NCBI GenBank assembly: GCA_047975005.1
Contig: JBKECW010000021.1
Coordinates: 1 to 39,011 of the forward strand
Length of the DNA stretch: 39,011 nucleotides
From: JBKEAJ01 sp047975005
GTDB taxonomy: Bacteria > Bacteroidota > Bacteroidia > Bacteroidales > Prolixibacteraceae
Reading direction: 5' to 3'
In this document: piece after piece, positions 30,380 to 38,928 of the stretch
Layout: every line of letters starts with the position of its first letter
Numbering within the stretch: the stretch's first letter is position 1
The notes under the pieces: generated by a model
Told to the model about the DNA's origin: nothing
Databases searched by the model: none
The model's input: only the letters and a program-made list of their open reading frames with translations
Position numbers and translations under genes: made by a program

Positions 30380-33265
30380 ATGGATAATTTTGTTGTAATA
30401 GTCAATGAACATAGGCACTTAGGTTATATATTGACACCGTATATAATCGAAAAAACTGGGGCGTTCTATACTTGTATAAAGCCAGTAAAAAACTATGACC
30501 TTGAGAGCTTTGACTATACATTCACTCCTGTACAAACAAAGATTGTGAACATCTCCGAGAAGTACAGCGACACAGCACTTGCTAAAAGATTCTCGAAGAC
30601 CAAAAGCACAAACAAGTTCTACGACGAAGTAGATAAATCTTTTTTCGACAGCACCGTAGCTCCTGTAATAGACCAATATATATTGGAGATATACAATCTA
30701 ATTGTCGAATACGACATCAAGCTCTATCTTAAAAAGAATAAATTTTCAAATCTTTTCGACGAAGACGAAATAAAAATTATAAATAAGCACTCCGAAGCAA
30801 TCTACAATTTTGAACGTAGCGAAAATGGAACAAAATATTATCTGACTTTCCTGCAAAATGGCAAGCCTATCAAGCTAATTGACAAACAAGTTATATTCTT
30901 GACATCCGAGCCATGCCTGATGGTGTACGAAAACGAGATATTTAATTTTGATCATATATCATCGAAAAAGTTACTCCCATTCCTAGAAAGGGATCACATC
31001 TTTGTAGATAAACCCGTAGAGAAAAAGTATTACGAGACTTTCGTGAAGAAAGTTGTCGCAAAAAACAATGTAAATGCTGTAGGCTTCGAGGTTGTAGAAG
31101 AATTACCAAATCATCATCTGATACTAAATCTGGAGACAGATATAAACGAACAACTTGTATTCTCACCAATATTTATGTACGGCAATACGGAGGTGTCGGC
31201 AATAAATCCCAAAAGGGCTTTTGTAGAAATGCAAATGGACAATAACTCTTTGTCTTTCAAGAAATTTGTAAGGAACAAAACATGGGAGGATCGAATGCTG
31301 TCGTATTTAGAAAGCCTACGACTAAAAAGAATATCAACAAACCAACTAATTTTAGATGGTAGCAATACCACTGAACTTTCAAAGCAAAAATATGAAACCA
31401 TCGAATGGATAAAAATTAATATGCCAAATCTTGAAGCTAAAGGGATAAGCCTTAATCAGGATTCGATGGAAAGCAAATACAACACTAGCAAATACTCAAT
31501 CAGCTTTGGAATAAAAAAGAGTGCCGACAAGAGCGACTGGTTCGACCTTAATGCGTTCGTACAAATTGGTGAATTTTCTATTCCTTTCCTAAAATTCAAA
31601 AAGAATATTGTAAACGAAATACGAGAATACACACTGCCTGACGGCTCTATCATAATATTGCCCGAAGAATGGTTCTCGCAATATAAGGACCTTTTTGACA
31701 TGGCAAAGCTAGATGGCGACAAGATGCTACTGAAGCACCACCATCTACAACTCATTGAACAAGAACCCGCCCTATCTAAGAACAAAGCTGCTAAAGATTT
31801 ATACTTGTCGGGCACAGATTCTGTATCAAAAGTTGCTATACCAACAAGCATACAGGCCAAACTAAGACATTATCAAAAAGAAGGCTTCCAATGGCTGTAC
31901 AATCTTGCCGAAAAAGGCTTTGGCGGATGTCTTGCCGACGATATGGGACTAGGGAAAACCCTGCAAGCTATCACACTGATACAAAAGACAATAAACTCAT
32001 TCAAAGAAAATAATCCAGCAGAAACAACTCCTATCTCATTGGTAGTTGCCCCCGTATCACTACTGAAAAACTGGGAAAACGAATTTAAAAAATTTGCTCC
32101 AAATCTCAAGGTCAAAAGGAATCATGGAACCAACAGAATAAAAAACTACAAAGCCGAAAAACTACACTCAAAGTACGATGTGCTTATCAGTACCTACGGA
32201 ACAATAAGAAATGATATTGACGAGCTTGAGGATATTGAGTTTCTAAATATAGTGCTGGACGAAAGTCAGATTATCAAAAATACAAGCTCTAAAATATATA
32301 AAGCTGCAACACGACTTAAATCAAAACAAAAATATGTGCTGACAGGAACACCTATCGAAAATTCGCTGATGGACTTGTGGGCACAACTCAACTTCCTAAA
32401 CCCTGGACTACTGGGAAACCAAACATACTTCAAAAGAGAGTTTGTAGCACCTATCGAAAAACACAACGACGAGGCAAAACAAGACAGACTATCGCTACTG
32501 ATACGCCCCTTTATATTACGGCGTTCTAAGAGCGAGGTACTAACGGAGCTACCACCCGTTACAGAGTCTATTATTTATTGCGAAATGAGCGAAGAGCAAA
32601 GCTCTCTGTACGAAAAAGAAAAATCGTCAGTGCGAAATATGCTACTCGAACAAATCGACAGTATCGGCATAGAGAAAAGCTCGGTGCTGATACTGCAAGC
32701 CCTGAACAAGCTACGACAACTGGCTAACCACCCGAGAATGATAGATATAGACGGCATTGAGTCGGGCAAGATGGAGGAAATAATGCAAAGCCTCGAAAAC
32801 GTAGTGTCGATAGGACATAAGGTGCTGCTGTTCTCGTCTTTTGTAAAACACCTCTCCCTCCTGTCGGAGGAAATTGACAAACGCGGCTGGGGATGGTCGA
32901 TGCTGACAGGCAGCACCAAAAACCGCCCCGAAGTGATTGACGAGTTTCAAAACGACCCCGACAAAAGCATCTTCCTTATCTCGCTGAAAGCCGGAGGTGT
33001 AGGTCTGAACCTCACCGTGGCAGACTACGTATTCATCGTTGACCCATGGTGGAACCCCGCCGCCGAAATGCAGGCTATCGGCAGAGCACACAGAATCGGA
33101 CAAGAGAATAAAGTGTTCGTTTACAGATATATATCTACCGACACCATCGAAGAGAAAATATTGAAACTCCAAGAACATAAAGATGCCCTCGCCAAAAAGT
33201 TTATCGACTCCAACAACCCAATGAAGAAAATGAATAAGGACGAAATAATGTCGCTTTTTAATTGA
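30380..33265 (+). CDS. SNF2-family DNA-dependent ATPase/helicase
   Basis: 961 residues. An AAGGAG ribosome site six to seven bases ahead decides for the ATG at 30380. The first half, about 480 residues, shows no motif I recognise. The SNF2 motor follows: Walker A DDMGLGKTLQA at about 519-529, motif Ia VVAPVSLLKNW, Walker B-like DESQ at about 627 in place of the usual DEAH/DEGH, motif III LTGTPIENSLMDLW, and helicase C domain motifs VGLNLTVADYVFIVDPWWNP and QAIGRAHRIGQ. Such bacterial Swi2/Snf2 proteins move along DNA and remodel proteins on it. The role is unknown, but it may be in transcription or DNA repair. Confidence 0.9.
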   Translation: MDNFVVIVNEHRHLGYILTPYIIEKTGAFYTCIKPVKNYDLESFDYTFTPVQTKIVNISEKYSDTALAKRFSKTKSTNKFYDEVDKSFFDSTVAPVIDQYILEIYNLIVEYDIKLYLKKNKFSNLFDEDEIKIINKHSEAIYNFERSENGTKYYLTFLQNGKPIKLIDKQVIFLTSEPCLMVYENEIFNFDHISSKKLLPFLERDHIFVDKPVEKKYYETFVKKVVAKNNVNAVGFEVVEELPNHHLILNLETDINEQLVFSPIFMYGNTEVSAINPKRAFVEMQMDNNSLSFKKFVRNKTWEDRMLSYLESLRLKRISTNQLILDGSNTTELSKQKYETIEWIKINMPNLEAKGISLNQDSMESKYNTSKYSISFGIKKSADKSDWFDLNAFVQIGEFSIPFLKFKKNIVNEIREYTLPDGSIIILPEEWFSQYKDLFDMAKLDGDKMLLKHHHLQLIEQEPALSKNKAAKDLYLSGTDSVSKVAIPTSIQAKLRHYQKEGFQWLYNLAEKGFGGCLADDMGLGKTLQAITLIQKTINSFKENNPAETTPISLVVAPVSLLKNWENEFKKFAPNLKVKRNHGTNRIKNYKAEKLHSKYDVLISTYGTIRNDIDELEDIEFLNIVLDESQIIKNTSSKIYKAATRLKSKQKYVLTGTPIENSLMDLWAQLNFLNPGLLGNQTYFKREFVAPIEKHNDEAKQDRLSLLIRPFILRRSKSEVLTELPPVTESIIYCEMSEEQSSLYEKEKSSVRNMLLEQIDSIGIEKSSVLILQALNKLRQLANHPRMIDIDGIESGKMEEIMQSLENVVSIGHKVLLFSSFVKHLSLLSEEIDKRGWGWSMLTGSTKNRPEVIDEFQNDPDKSIFLISLKAGGVGLNLTVADYVFIVDPWWNPAAEMQAIGRAHRIGQENKVFVYRYISTDTIEEKILKLQEHKDALAKKFIDSNNPMKKMNKDEIMSLFN

Positions 33266-33267
33266 CA

Positions 33268-33399
33268 ATGAAAAGACATAAGGACACTAGGAGAGGCGCA
33301 CTTATAAAGGAACTTAAAATGGGTGAAGAATCCGGCTTCGTAGAGAATTTCGACAAAGATGAACTTCTGAAAAGATTACATAAGAAGATAAATTCCTGA
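33268..33399 (+). CDS. Short ParD-like antitoxin fragment
   Basis: 43 residues, MKRHKDTRRGALIKELKMGE then SGFVENFDKDELLKRLHKK. The segment from ALI to the end resembles the C-terminal toxin-binding part of ParD/CopG-type antitoxins. The N-terminal ribbon-helix-helix DNA-binding part is missing. No ParE-like toxin follows, since the next gene is of the ClbS/DfsB type. It starts two bases after the SNF2 stop codon. It is probably a remnant, although it could still be translated. Confidence 0.5.
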   Translation: MKRHKDTRRGALIKELKMGEESGFVENFDKDELLKRLHKKINS

Positions 33400-33414
33400 A
33401 CAAATCAATAAGAT

Positions 33415-33924
33415 ATGCCACGCCCATCAACAAAAGCGCAACTAATAGATGTAGGAGGCGAGAGCTTCGAGAAGCTATTTGATATCATCCGAAGCATGAC
33501 GGAAACGGAGCAAAATCAGACATTTACTTTTGATGATAGAGACCGGAATATTCGTGATGTTTTGGCACACCTCTACGAATGGCATCAGCTGCTATTGAAC
33601 TGGGTAAAGGAAAATCAGTCGGGAAATAACATGCCTTTCCTGCCCAGCCCATACAACTGGAAAACATATCCGCAAATGAATATCGGATTTTGGGAAAAAC
33701 ATCAACAAACACCTTTAGACAAATCTGTCTCGCTATTAATGAAAAGCCACTCGGAAGTAATGACAATGATTGACACATTCTCGGACGAAGAACTATTTAC
33801 TAAAAAGTATTTCTCATGGATAGGTATGACAAGCCTTGGCAGCTACTGCATTTCGGCAACATCAAGCCATTATGACTGGGCATTGAAAAAAGTGAGGAAA
33901 CACAAAAAATCCCTTGGCAAGTAA
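33415..33924 (+). CDS. ClbS/DfsB-family four-helix-bundle protein
   Basis: 169 residues. MPRPSTKAQLI, then NIRDVLAHLYEWHQLLLNWV and the central PFLPSPYNWKTYPQMN are typical of the DUF1706/DfsB group. Its best studied member, ClbS, protects against the genotoxin colibactin as a cyclopropane hydrolase. Other members have unknown roles. It follows the short antitoxin-like frame by 15 bases. It probably acts in the cytoplasm. No biosynthetic cluster for a toxin is visible, so the substrate is unknown. Confidence 0.85.
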   Translation: MPRPSTKAQLIDVGGESFEKLFDIIRSMTETEQNQTFTFDDRDRNIRDVLAHLYEWHQLLLNWVKENQSGNNMPFLPSPYNWKTYPQMNIGFWEKHQQTPLDKSVSLLMKSHSEVMTMIDTFSDEELFTKKYFSWIGMTSLGSYCISATSSHYDWALKKVRKHKKSLGK

Positions 33925-34092
33925 AAAGATCTTTTTGCAAAAAAACGCATCATCCAGAGTCTATCCATAATGTATAGAGTATGATCTAGAAAGATCAAGG
34001 CTTGCGAAACTCTGTGAACTAGGAGTTTACTTGTGTAAAGGACTGATTTGCAAAATGAGCATAACGCAGATATTGGACTTTATAGACGGTCT

Positions 34093-34974
34093 CTACCTAA
34101 TTATTTTCCCTCCTGCAACAACATCCGACGACACAAAGGTGTTGGCTCCAATTACCGCTCCACTGCCTATGGTGACACGACCAATGATTGAAGCATTAGA
34201 ATAAATCACAACATTATCTTCAATAATTGGATGACGGTCTATGCCCTTGATGGGATTACCGTCGGCATCAAGCGGGAAGCTCTTTGCTCCAAGGGTTACC
34301 CCCTGATAAATCTTTACATGCTCACCAATTATCGAGGTCGCACCAATGACAACACCCGTTCCATGGTCGATAGCAAAATACCGCCCAATTGTAGCCTTAG
34401 GATGAATATCAATGCCTGTCTTTGAATGTGCCAACTCCGAAATAATACGTGGCAGCAAGGGTACTCCCAACTTACTCAAAGCATTGGCTAGTCTATAGCT
34501 CGATACTGCCGACAAGCCTGGATAACAAAAGATTATCTCGCTAAAACTCACCGCCGCAGGGTCACCGTCATACAAAGCTCTAACATCAGAATACAAAGCA
34601 GACTGCAAGTCAGGGATTTGCTCTATAAGACTATCTATAGCCTCTTTAGCTCTAGCCTCGCTCTCACACTCCGAACAACCTGTGCTGTAAACCAATACGG
34701 CATAAACCTGACGACGCAGACGATGCTTCAACTCGTCAAGACAATCCGACACATGCCGTTCTACATCTTTGGAGATATAACGATTGTCGCAGATATGACC
34801 GGGAAACACCAACTCCCGAAATAACCCCTCCACCGCTTCTATCTCTCTTACCGAAGGTAAGGTACGGCTAAGGTCAATGGCTCCACTTCCGTCGGTGGTA
34901 TTTCCCGACGAATTGAAAAATGCTGTGCATTGCTCTGCTAATGCCTTGCTGATTCCGTCTGTTTTTTTATTCAT
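34093..34974 (-). CDS. cysE: Serine O-acetyltransferase
   Basis: 293 residues. The N-terminal helical domain is followed by the left-handed beta-helix with hexapeptide repeats (ITIGSGAVIGAN-like). The acetyl-CoA and serine site motifs are IDIHPKATIGRYFAIDHGTG and VVIGATSIIGEHVKIYQGVT, with conserved Asp and His. It makes O-acetylserine for cysteine synthesis and is longer at the N-terminus than the E. coli enzyme, like the EpsC/SatA type. The start ATG at 34974 lies 19 bases before the 70-bp direct repeat that bounds an rhs cassette, so its own promoter may have been displaced. Confidence 0.92.
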   Translation of the reverse strand: MNKKTDGISKALAEQCTAFFNSSGNTTDGSGAIDLSRTLPSVREIEAVEGLFRELVFPGHICDNRYISKDVERHVSDCLDELKHRLRRQVYAVLVYSTGCSECESEARAKEAIDSLIEQIPDLQSALYSDVRALYDGDPAAVSFSEIIFCYPGLSAVSSYRLANALSKLGVPLLPRIISELAHSKTGIDIHPKATIGRYFAIDHGTGVVIGATSIIGEHVKIYQGVTLGAKSFPLDADGNPIKGIDRHPIIEDNVVIYSNASIIGRVTIGSGAVIGANTFVSSDVVAGGKIIR

Positions 34975-34992
34975 TTATAATTAACCATTTAC

Positions 34993-35062
34993 AATTCACC
35001 ATTAAAAATGGCTGTTGTTTGCTTTTTATTCTTCCTTATTCAACATATCTGAACCATTACCT
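34993..35062. repeat. 70-bp direct repeat, left copy
   Basis: Runs from AATTCACC to GAACCATTACCT and is found again at 36802-36871 with one mismatch (CATATCT here, CATCTCT there). The left copy supplies the stop codon of the immunity candidate gene, and the right copy lies in the leader of the rhs gene. Together they bracket that cassette. Confidence 0.85.
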
Positions 35063-35782
35063 GTTTTTTGTATATACTTTACCATCCCACTCTAGTTGAT
35101 GGTCATTTAATATTTTCACAAAATCACCTTGTAGTCTTAAAGAGTTAATATAGCATGCTGTAAGTTTTGGTATATCTATTTTAAAGACATTTGCTTCTGG
35201 ATTGGCAGGTTTATATGGTAGTGTTTCAATCATGTATGGAGGTAAATAAAAGCGCCAACCAGTTGAATAAATATCTGAGTACACTTCAATTCTTATACTT
35301 TCTATCAAAAAGTCTGCTGGCTTTGGGAAGAATATTTCATTTTGGTGATACACTTGCGACCCTATGTCAAGATTGTGAAAATACTCATCTGAAACATAAA
35401 TCTTATAAGAAATAGTCCTTTTATTCTTTTCACTGTCATACATATCTTCAATAGGGTTTTGAATATATATGTATATACTATCCTTTGAACTATGTTTAGT
35501 GCTCTCTTCAACATCAATATTTGCAAGTGATGCATATTGCAAAGGGTCAGTGTATAGTTTCATGAAAACATTACGTTCATCTAAATGCCAGTACCCAAAA
35601 GCAATTGTATCAGAGCAATTAAAATAAGACTTAGACTCATCCTCTAACAAAAATAATTCTTCAGAAATATATAATTTAATACTACTCATCTCATCTTGTG
35701 TGTAGACTCCTGTCAAGCCTTGTGCTTCAGTATAATATACAGATAATAACACGGCTAAGTAAGCTGATATTATATACTTCAT
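35057..35782 (-). CDS. Secreted immunity candidate of the first rhs cassette
   Basis: 241 residues from the ATG at 35780-35782, which shares one base with the TGA stop of the rhs gene (TGATG), so translation is probably coupled. A signal peptide (KYIISAYLAVLLSVYYTEAQ) shows export to the periplasm. No family is recognised. Its acidic content, its position directly after an rhs toxin-like tip, and the shared cassette boundaries suggest an immunity protein that blocks a toxin acting in the periplasm. This is inference from position. Confidence 0.6.
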   Translation of the reverse strand: MKYIISAYLAVLLSVYYTEAQGLTGVYTQDEMSSIKLYISEELFLLEDESKSYFNCSDTIAFGYWHLDERNVFMKLYTDPLQYASLANIDVEESTKHSSKDSIYIYIQNPIEDMYDSEKNKRTISYKIYVSDEYFHNLDIGSQVYHQNEIFFPKPADFLIESIRIEVYSDIYSTGWRFYLPPYMIETLPYKPANPEANVFKIDIPKLTACYINSLRLQGDFVKILNDHQLEWDGKVYTKNR

Positions 35783-36792
35783 CACTTAACTTGCCTTATT
35801 TTAGGAGTCCGCCCTTTCTTTATGGATTTTTCATAATTCTTGTAATTCCTTAATCCTTGAATCTGCCTTAAGTAATATGTCCTAATATGAGGGTACACGT
35901 ACTGGTCTTTATCGTCCTTCATATTTGCGATATTCTTAATAATGCCACTTCTCGTGCTTGCTGCGGCAGGTCCACTGCCAGTGTAGCCATACTGAGCACT
36001 ATAGCCTTGTATCTCATCATAAATCCCTGTTGCTGTAGTTGGAACTAGTTTGGACTCGGAGTTAAATACTAATCCGTCTGGCGAATTAAGTGATAGCGCA
36101 ACATGTCGAATCTCGTGTATATGCAAACCCGTATTAGAACCTCCAATATAAATGATTCCATCAGCACCAGAAACGACACCATGCTTTCCATCACCTAAAT
36201 TATCACCATACATTAAATCATATATATGGATTTTATCATCACCCAGAGCATCTATATCTTCTAATGTTTGATTTAATTCTGTTGTACGTCTTTTTAAACT
36301 GGCGAGAGTTCGTTCTTGCAACGCCGTACTTTTACCTTTTTCAATTTTTTCATTCATGCGAGCTTGTACATTTGCTCTTTGTTTTTCAAGATTAGTAAGT
36401 TGCTTTCCTACACTAACTTTCAAGTCATTCGAGGCTACTGTATCTTTCCATGTCATTCCATCCGGATCCACCAACATCACCGGATTATTAGCACAATAAT
36501 TATACGGACTCATGCTTGGATACTTATCAAACAGAGGATCAACCCCATACCACAAACTTATACGTGGATTGTAGTACCTAGCTCCATAATAGTAAAGTCC
36601 CGTTTCCTCATCAAGTTCCTTGCCATTAAACAGATAAGGAGTATTATTTACATGATTTTGCTCACACTCGGCATAGTCCAAGTGAAACTTGGCTCTGCGC
36701 TCGCTTATCGCAAAATTCCAAGTGTTGTTGCGTTCCTCTAGGAAGACCTCGCCAAGCTGTCCGCCTATATGATATGTATTTGCTGTTTGCAT
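35782..36792 (-). CDS. Rhs tip protein with HEXXH metallopeptidase-like C-terminus
   Basis: 336 residues, lacking the long YD-repeat shell. The rhs core is at about 51-112: TPYLFNGKELDEETGLYYYG and ARYYNPRISLWYGVDP. Everything after DPDG at about 109 differs from the neighbouring rhs gene, as in polymorphic toxins. The unique tail has a helical stretch at 120-180 and the motif HEIRH at 226-230 (HEXXH), with DEIQGYSAQ near 259-267 that could supply the third zinc ligand. Residues 27-50 are an in-frame insert not found in the other rhs gene. It starts MQTANTYH, close to its neighbour's MQTTVNTYQ. It is either a displaced tip expressed only after recombination or a small toxin in itself. Confidence 0.78.
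   Translation of the reverse strand: MQTANTYHIGGQLGEVFLEERNNTWNFAISERRAKFHLDYAECEQNHVNNTPYLFNGKELDEETGLYYYGARYYNPRISLWYGVDPLFDKYPSMSPYNYCANNPVMLVDPDGMTWKDTVASNDLKVSVGKQLTNLEKQRANVQARMNEKIEKGKSTALQERTLASLKRRTTELNQTLEDIDALGDDKIHIYDLMYGDNLGDGKHGVVSGADGIIYIGGSNTGLHIHEIRHVALSLNSPDGLVFNSESKLVPTTATGIYDEIQGYSAQYGYTGSGPAAASTRSGIIKNIANMKDDKDQYVYPHIRTYYLRQIQGLRNYKNYEKSIKKGRTPKIRQVK
36643..36714 (-). repeat. 72-base in-frame insert in the first rhs gene
   Basis: Encodes residues 27-50 of the rhs tip protein, exactly where the other rhs gene joins TWN to TPYLF. It contains the palindrome CCAAGTGAAACTTGG (36678-36692). It keeps the frame, and its length is 72, so it looks like the insertion of a small dispersed repeat. 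Confidence 0.6.
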
Positions 36793-36801
36793 CTCGTTTA
36801 T

Positions 36802-36871
36802 AATTCACCATTAAAAATGGCTGTTGTTTGCTTTTTATTCTTCCTTATTCAACATCTCTGAACCATTACCT
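36802..36871. repeat. 70-bp direct repeat, right copy
   Basis: Same sequence as 34993-35062 with one mismatch, lying between the promoter and the start codon of the first rhs gene. Confidence 0.85.
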
Positions 36872-36883
36872 ATACCAACTATA

Positions 36884-36901
36884 CAAAGATATAAAATTAT
36901 T
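36884..36901 (-). promoter_or_regulatory. Promoter of the first rhs gene
   Basis: The minus strand carries TATCTTTG (36884-36891) within AATAATTTTATATCTTTG, which is found again before the second rhs gene at 38908-38925. The rest of 36793-37155 contains the 70-bp repeat and no gene. Confidence 0.5.
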
Positions 36902-37155
36902 CCTATTACTCTCCGTGCTGTTTATCAGTCGTTTATAAATAAACAGGACAAAGAACAACAGGACTGGAGCTTTACCTAAATTGGTCATGGCTTAATGTGA
37001 GTGAGTCTCATTCCATTACAACCTACACTATTACTGATGAGATATTGAATAATTAAGGGTAGTAGCACCATTCTCAAATTGGATTAGATGGGTATTATTG
37101 TTTATCATTGTCCAAAATTACAGTCAATGATTAAATACAACAGATGTACATGTTG

Positions 37156-37590
37156 TTAAAATAATTTCTTTCCTTCATTTAGCACCGAAGATAGAAGGTT
37201 CATAAAATCATCATCATTATTGATTGCCTCCAAATCAACTATTCTATCTTCCTTAACTCGCATTGAATTGTCGAAGTAAACCACAACATCAGTTTCTTTA
37301 ATTTTCTGAAATTTCATATTGACTAATAGTCGATAAATGGTATCATACGCCATGCCTACTAGACCAAATATTATAAATCTATTGGTTTTTAGATTGTCAT
37401 TTATAATCGCAGTTAAGAACTCCGTCTTAAATATATCATAATCATTTACGTCATACTGCTTTAGAAGATTTGATAACAAAAGAGTGTCAAATTCTTTAGA
37501 AACATAATTTATAACTAGAGGTTTAGCCTCTGACAACTCTAATATAGAGTTATTAATTGCATTTTTATTTGAAAAAGCTAAGTATTGCAT
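37156..37590 (-). CDS. Immunity candidate of the second rhs cassette
   Basis: 144 residues with no signal peptide and no membrane helix, so it is cytoplasmic. No family is recognised. It starts five bases after the stop codon of the rhs gene and reads MQYLAFSNKNAINNSILELS. The position fits an immunity protein to a toxin acting in the cytoplasm. This is inference from position only. Confidence 0.6.
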   Translation of the reverse strand: MQYLAFSNKNAINNSILELSEAKPLVINYVSKEFDTLLLSNLLKQYDVNDYDIFKTEFLTAIINDNLKTNRFIIFGLVGMAYDTIYRLLVNMKFQKIKETDVVVYFDNSMRVKEDRIVDLEAINNDDDFMNLLSSVLNEGKKLF

Positions 37591-37595
37591 AATCT

Positions 37596-38876
37596 TTACT
37601 CTGAAGTTGGAAGTTTATATATTTTGTGAATGTAATTTTTAGGATTAGCTTCATGAAAGTTTCCATTCTTTATTAAATCATCTATGTATTTTGTCTCTCC
37701 TGTTTCATTTGCATATTTTATTGCGGCATTCATTCTATGGTTACCATCCGTTATTATTGTTTTCCCTTCATGAAAATAACCTGCTCCTCCTTTTTCAGAA
37801 TTATACGTGCCATTTTTCATTGCATTGTAATAATCATCAACTTTAGATTTAACAACTGCCTTTTGACCAGAGTATATTTTATTTTCCTTTGCATATTTTG
37901 ATATTTGAGAAGTTTTAGAGGCTGTTTTTGCAGTCTTTATTGCGCCTGCTGTACTTCCTACAACAGCAGTAGATATTTCGACTGTCGTTGCAATAGTTTC
38001 GGCAGTCCCTTCATCTGCACCTAGTGCTTTTGCTCCTGTTGATACTCCTTTGTGCAAAAGGGTTTCTTGAGTTTCTCCAGTCCAAAGTTGCATAACTCCC
38101 GCCTGAAAGTTGTCAGCACCATTAACAGCTAATGCGACGCCTCCAACTTTTGTCATCATTGTTGGCTCAGGAGTTACAATAAGAGCTGCTGCACCAACCA
38201 ATTCAAAAACACTACCAACAGCCTGCAATCCTCCCCAAAATCTTGTCCAGCCATCTCTTCCGTCAGGATCAATGAACATTATTGGATTATTGACACAGTA
38301 GTTATATGGACTCATGGATGGGTATTTTTCTGCTAACGGATCAACACCATACCACAAACTAATACGTGGATTGTAGTACCTAGCCCCATAATAATACAGC
38401 CCAGTCTCGCTGTCATACTCCTTGCCGTTAAACAAATACGGCGTGTTCCAAGTATTATTTCTTTCTTCCAAGAATACCTCGCCGAAAGGAACGTATTCAA
38501 TATGCTGAACCACTTCGCCGTCAAGGTTGGTAATGTAGCTAGCAGAACCCAAATGGTCGGGATGATAGTAGTACTGCAGTTTTTCATACGCATCTCCCGT
38601 AGTTGGAATGCTCTTTAGCTGTGGGCTAGCATCGTCGCAACAGAAGCCTGCGCCGTTTACGTAGTCGTCATTATCCTTGGCGTAGTAGTCTACTTCGAAC
38701 AGTTGATAATTATCTTTTACCACTTGTTGGAGGGCAGAATATTTACTCTTATAGTCAGGCATCTCAGTGCCTGAAACCTCTGAACCAGCGAACTCTTCCC
38801 TTCTCGGGTCAACACCGAATGAGCCGAGGTCGCCGAGCTTGCTTGTGATTTGATATGTATTCACTGTTGTCTGCAT
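37596..38876 (-). CDS. Rhs tip protein with ParB/sulfiredoxin-like C-terminus
   Basis: 426 residues. The rhs core lies at about 104-207: YHPDHLGSASYITNLDG, YLFNGKEYDSETGLYYYG and YNPRISLWYGVDP. Next comes a pre-toxin region with hydrophobic segments (GSVFELVGAAALIV) to about 320. The last 85 residues, with IITDGNHRMNAAIKY around 375-388, resemble the DGxHR motif of ParB- and sulfiredoxin-like folds, known among toxins as nucleases or ATPases. The long N-terminal shell with YD repeats is missing, so this is probably a tip left by recombination, or the tail of a longer rhs gene to the right of the window. The immunity candidate follows after five bases. Confidence 0.78.
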   Translation of the reverse strand: MQTTVNTYQITSKLGDLGSFGVDPRREEFAGSEVSGTEMPDYKSKYSALQQVVKDNYQLFEVDYYAKDNDDYVNGAGFCCDDASPQLKSIPTTGDAYEKLQYYYHPDHLGSASYITNLDGEVVQHIEYVPFGEVFLEERNNTWNTPYLFNGKEYDSETGLYYYGARYYNPRISLWYGVDPLAEKYPSMSPYNYCVNNPIMFIDPDGRDGWTRFWGGLQAVGSVFELVGAAALIVTPEPTMMTKVGGVALAVNGADNFQAGVMQLWTGETQETLLHKGVSTGAKALGADEGTAETIATTVEISTAVVGSTAGAIKTAKTASKTSQISKYAKENKIYSGQKAVVKSKVDDYYNAMKNGTYNSEKGGAGYFHEGKTIITDGNHRMNAAIKYANETGETKYIDDLIKNGNFHEANPKNYIHKIYKLPTSE

Positions 38877-38907
38877 CTGCTTCTAAACTATTAAAACACC
38901 TATTACG

Positions 38908-38925
38908 CAAAGATATAAAATTATT
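38908..38925 (-). promoter_or_regulatory. Promoter of the second rhs gene
   Basis: TATCTTTG on the minus strand (38908-38915) inside the 18-base block shared with 36884-36901, 32 bases before the ATG. Confidence 0.5.
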
Positions 38926-38928
38926 GAC

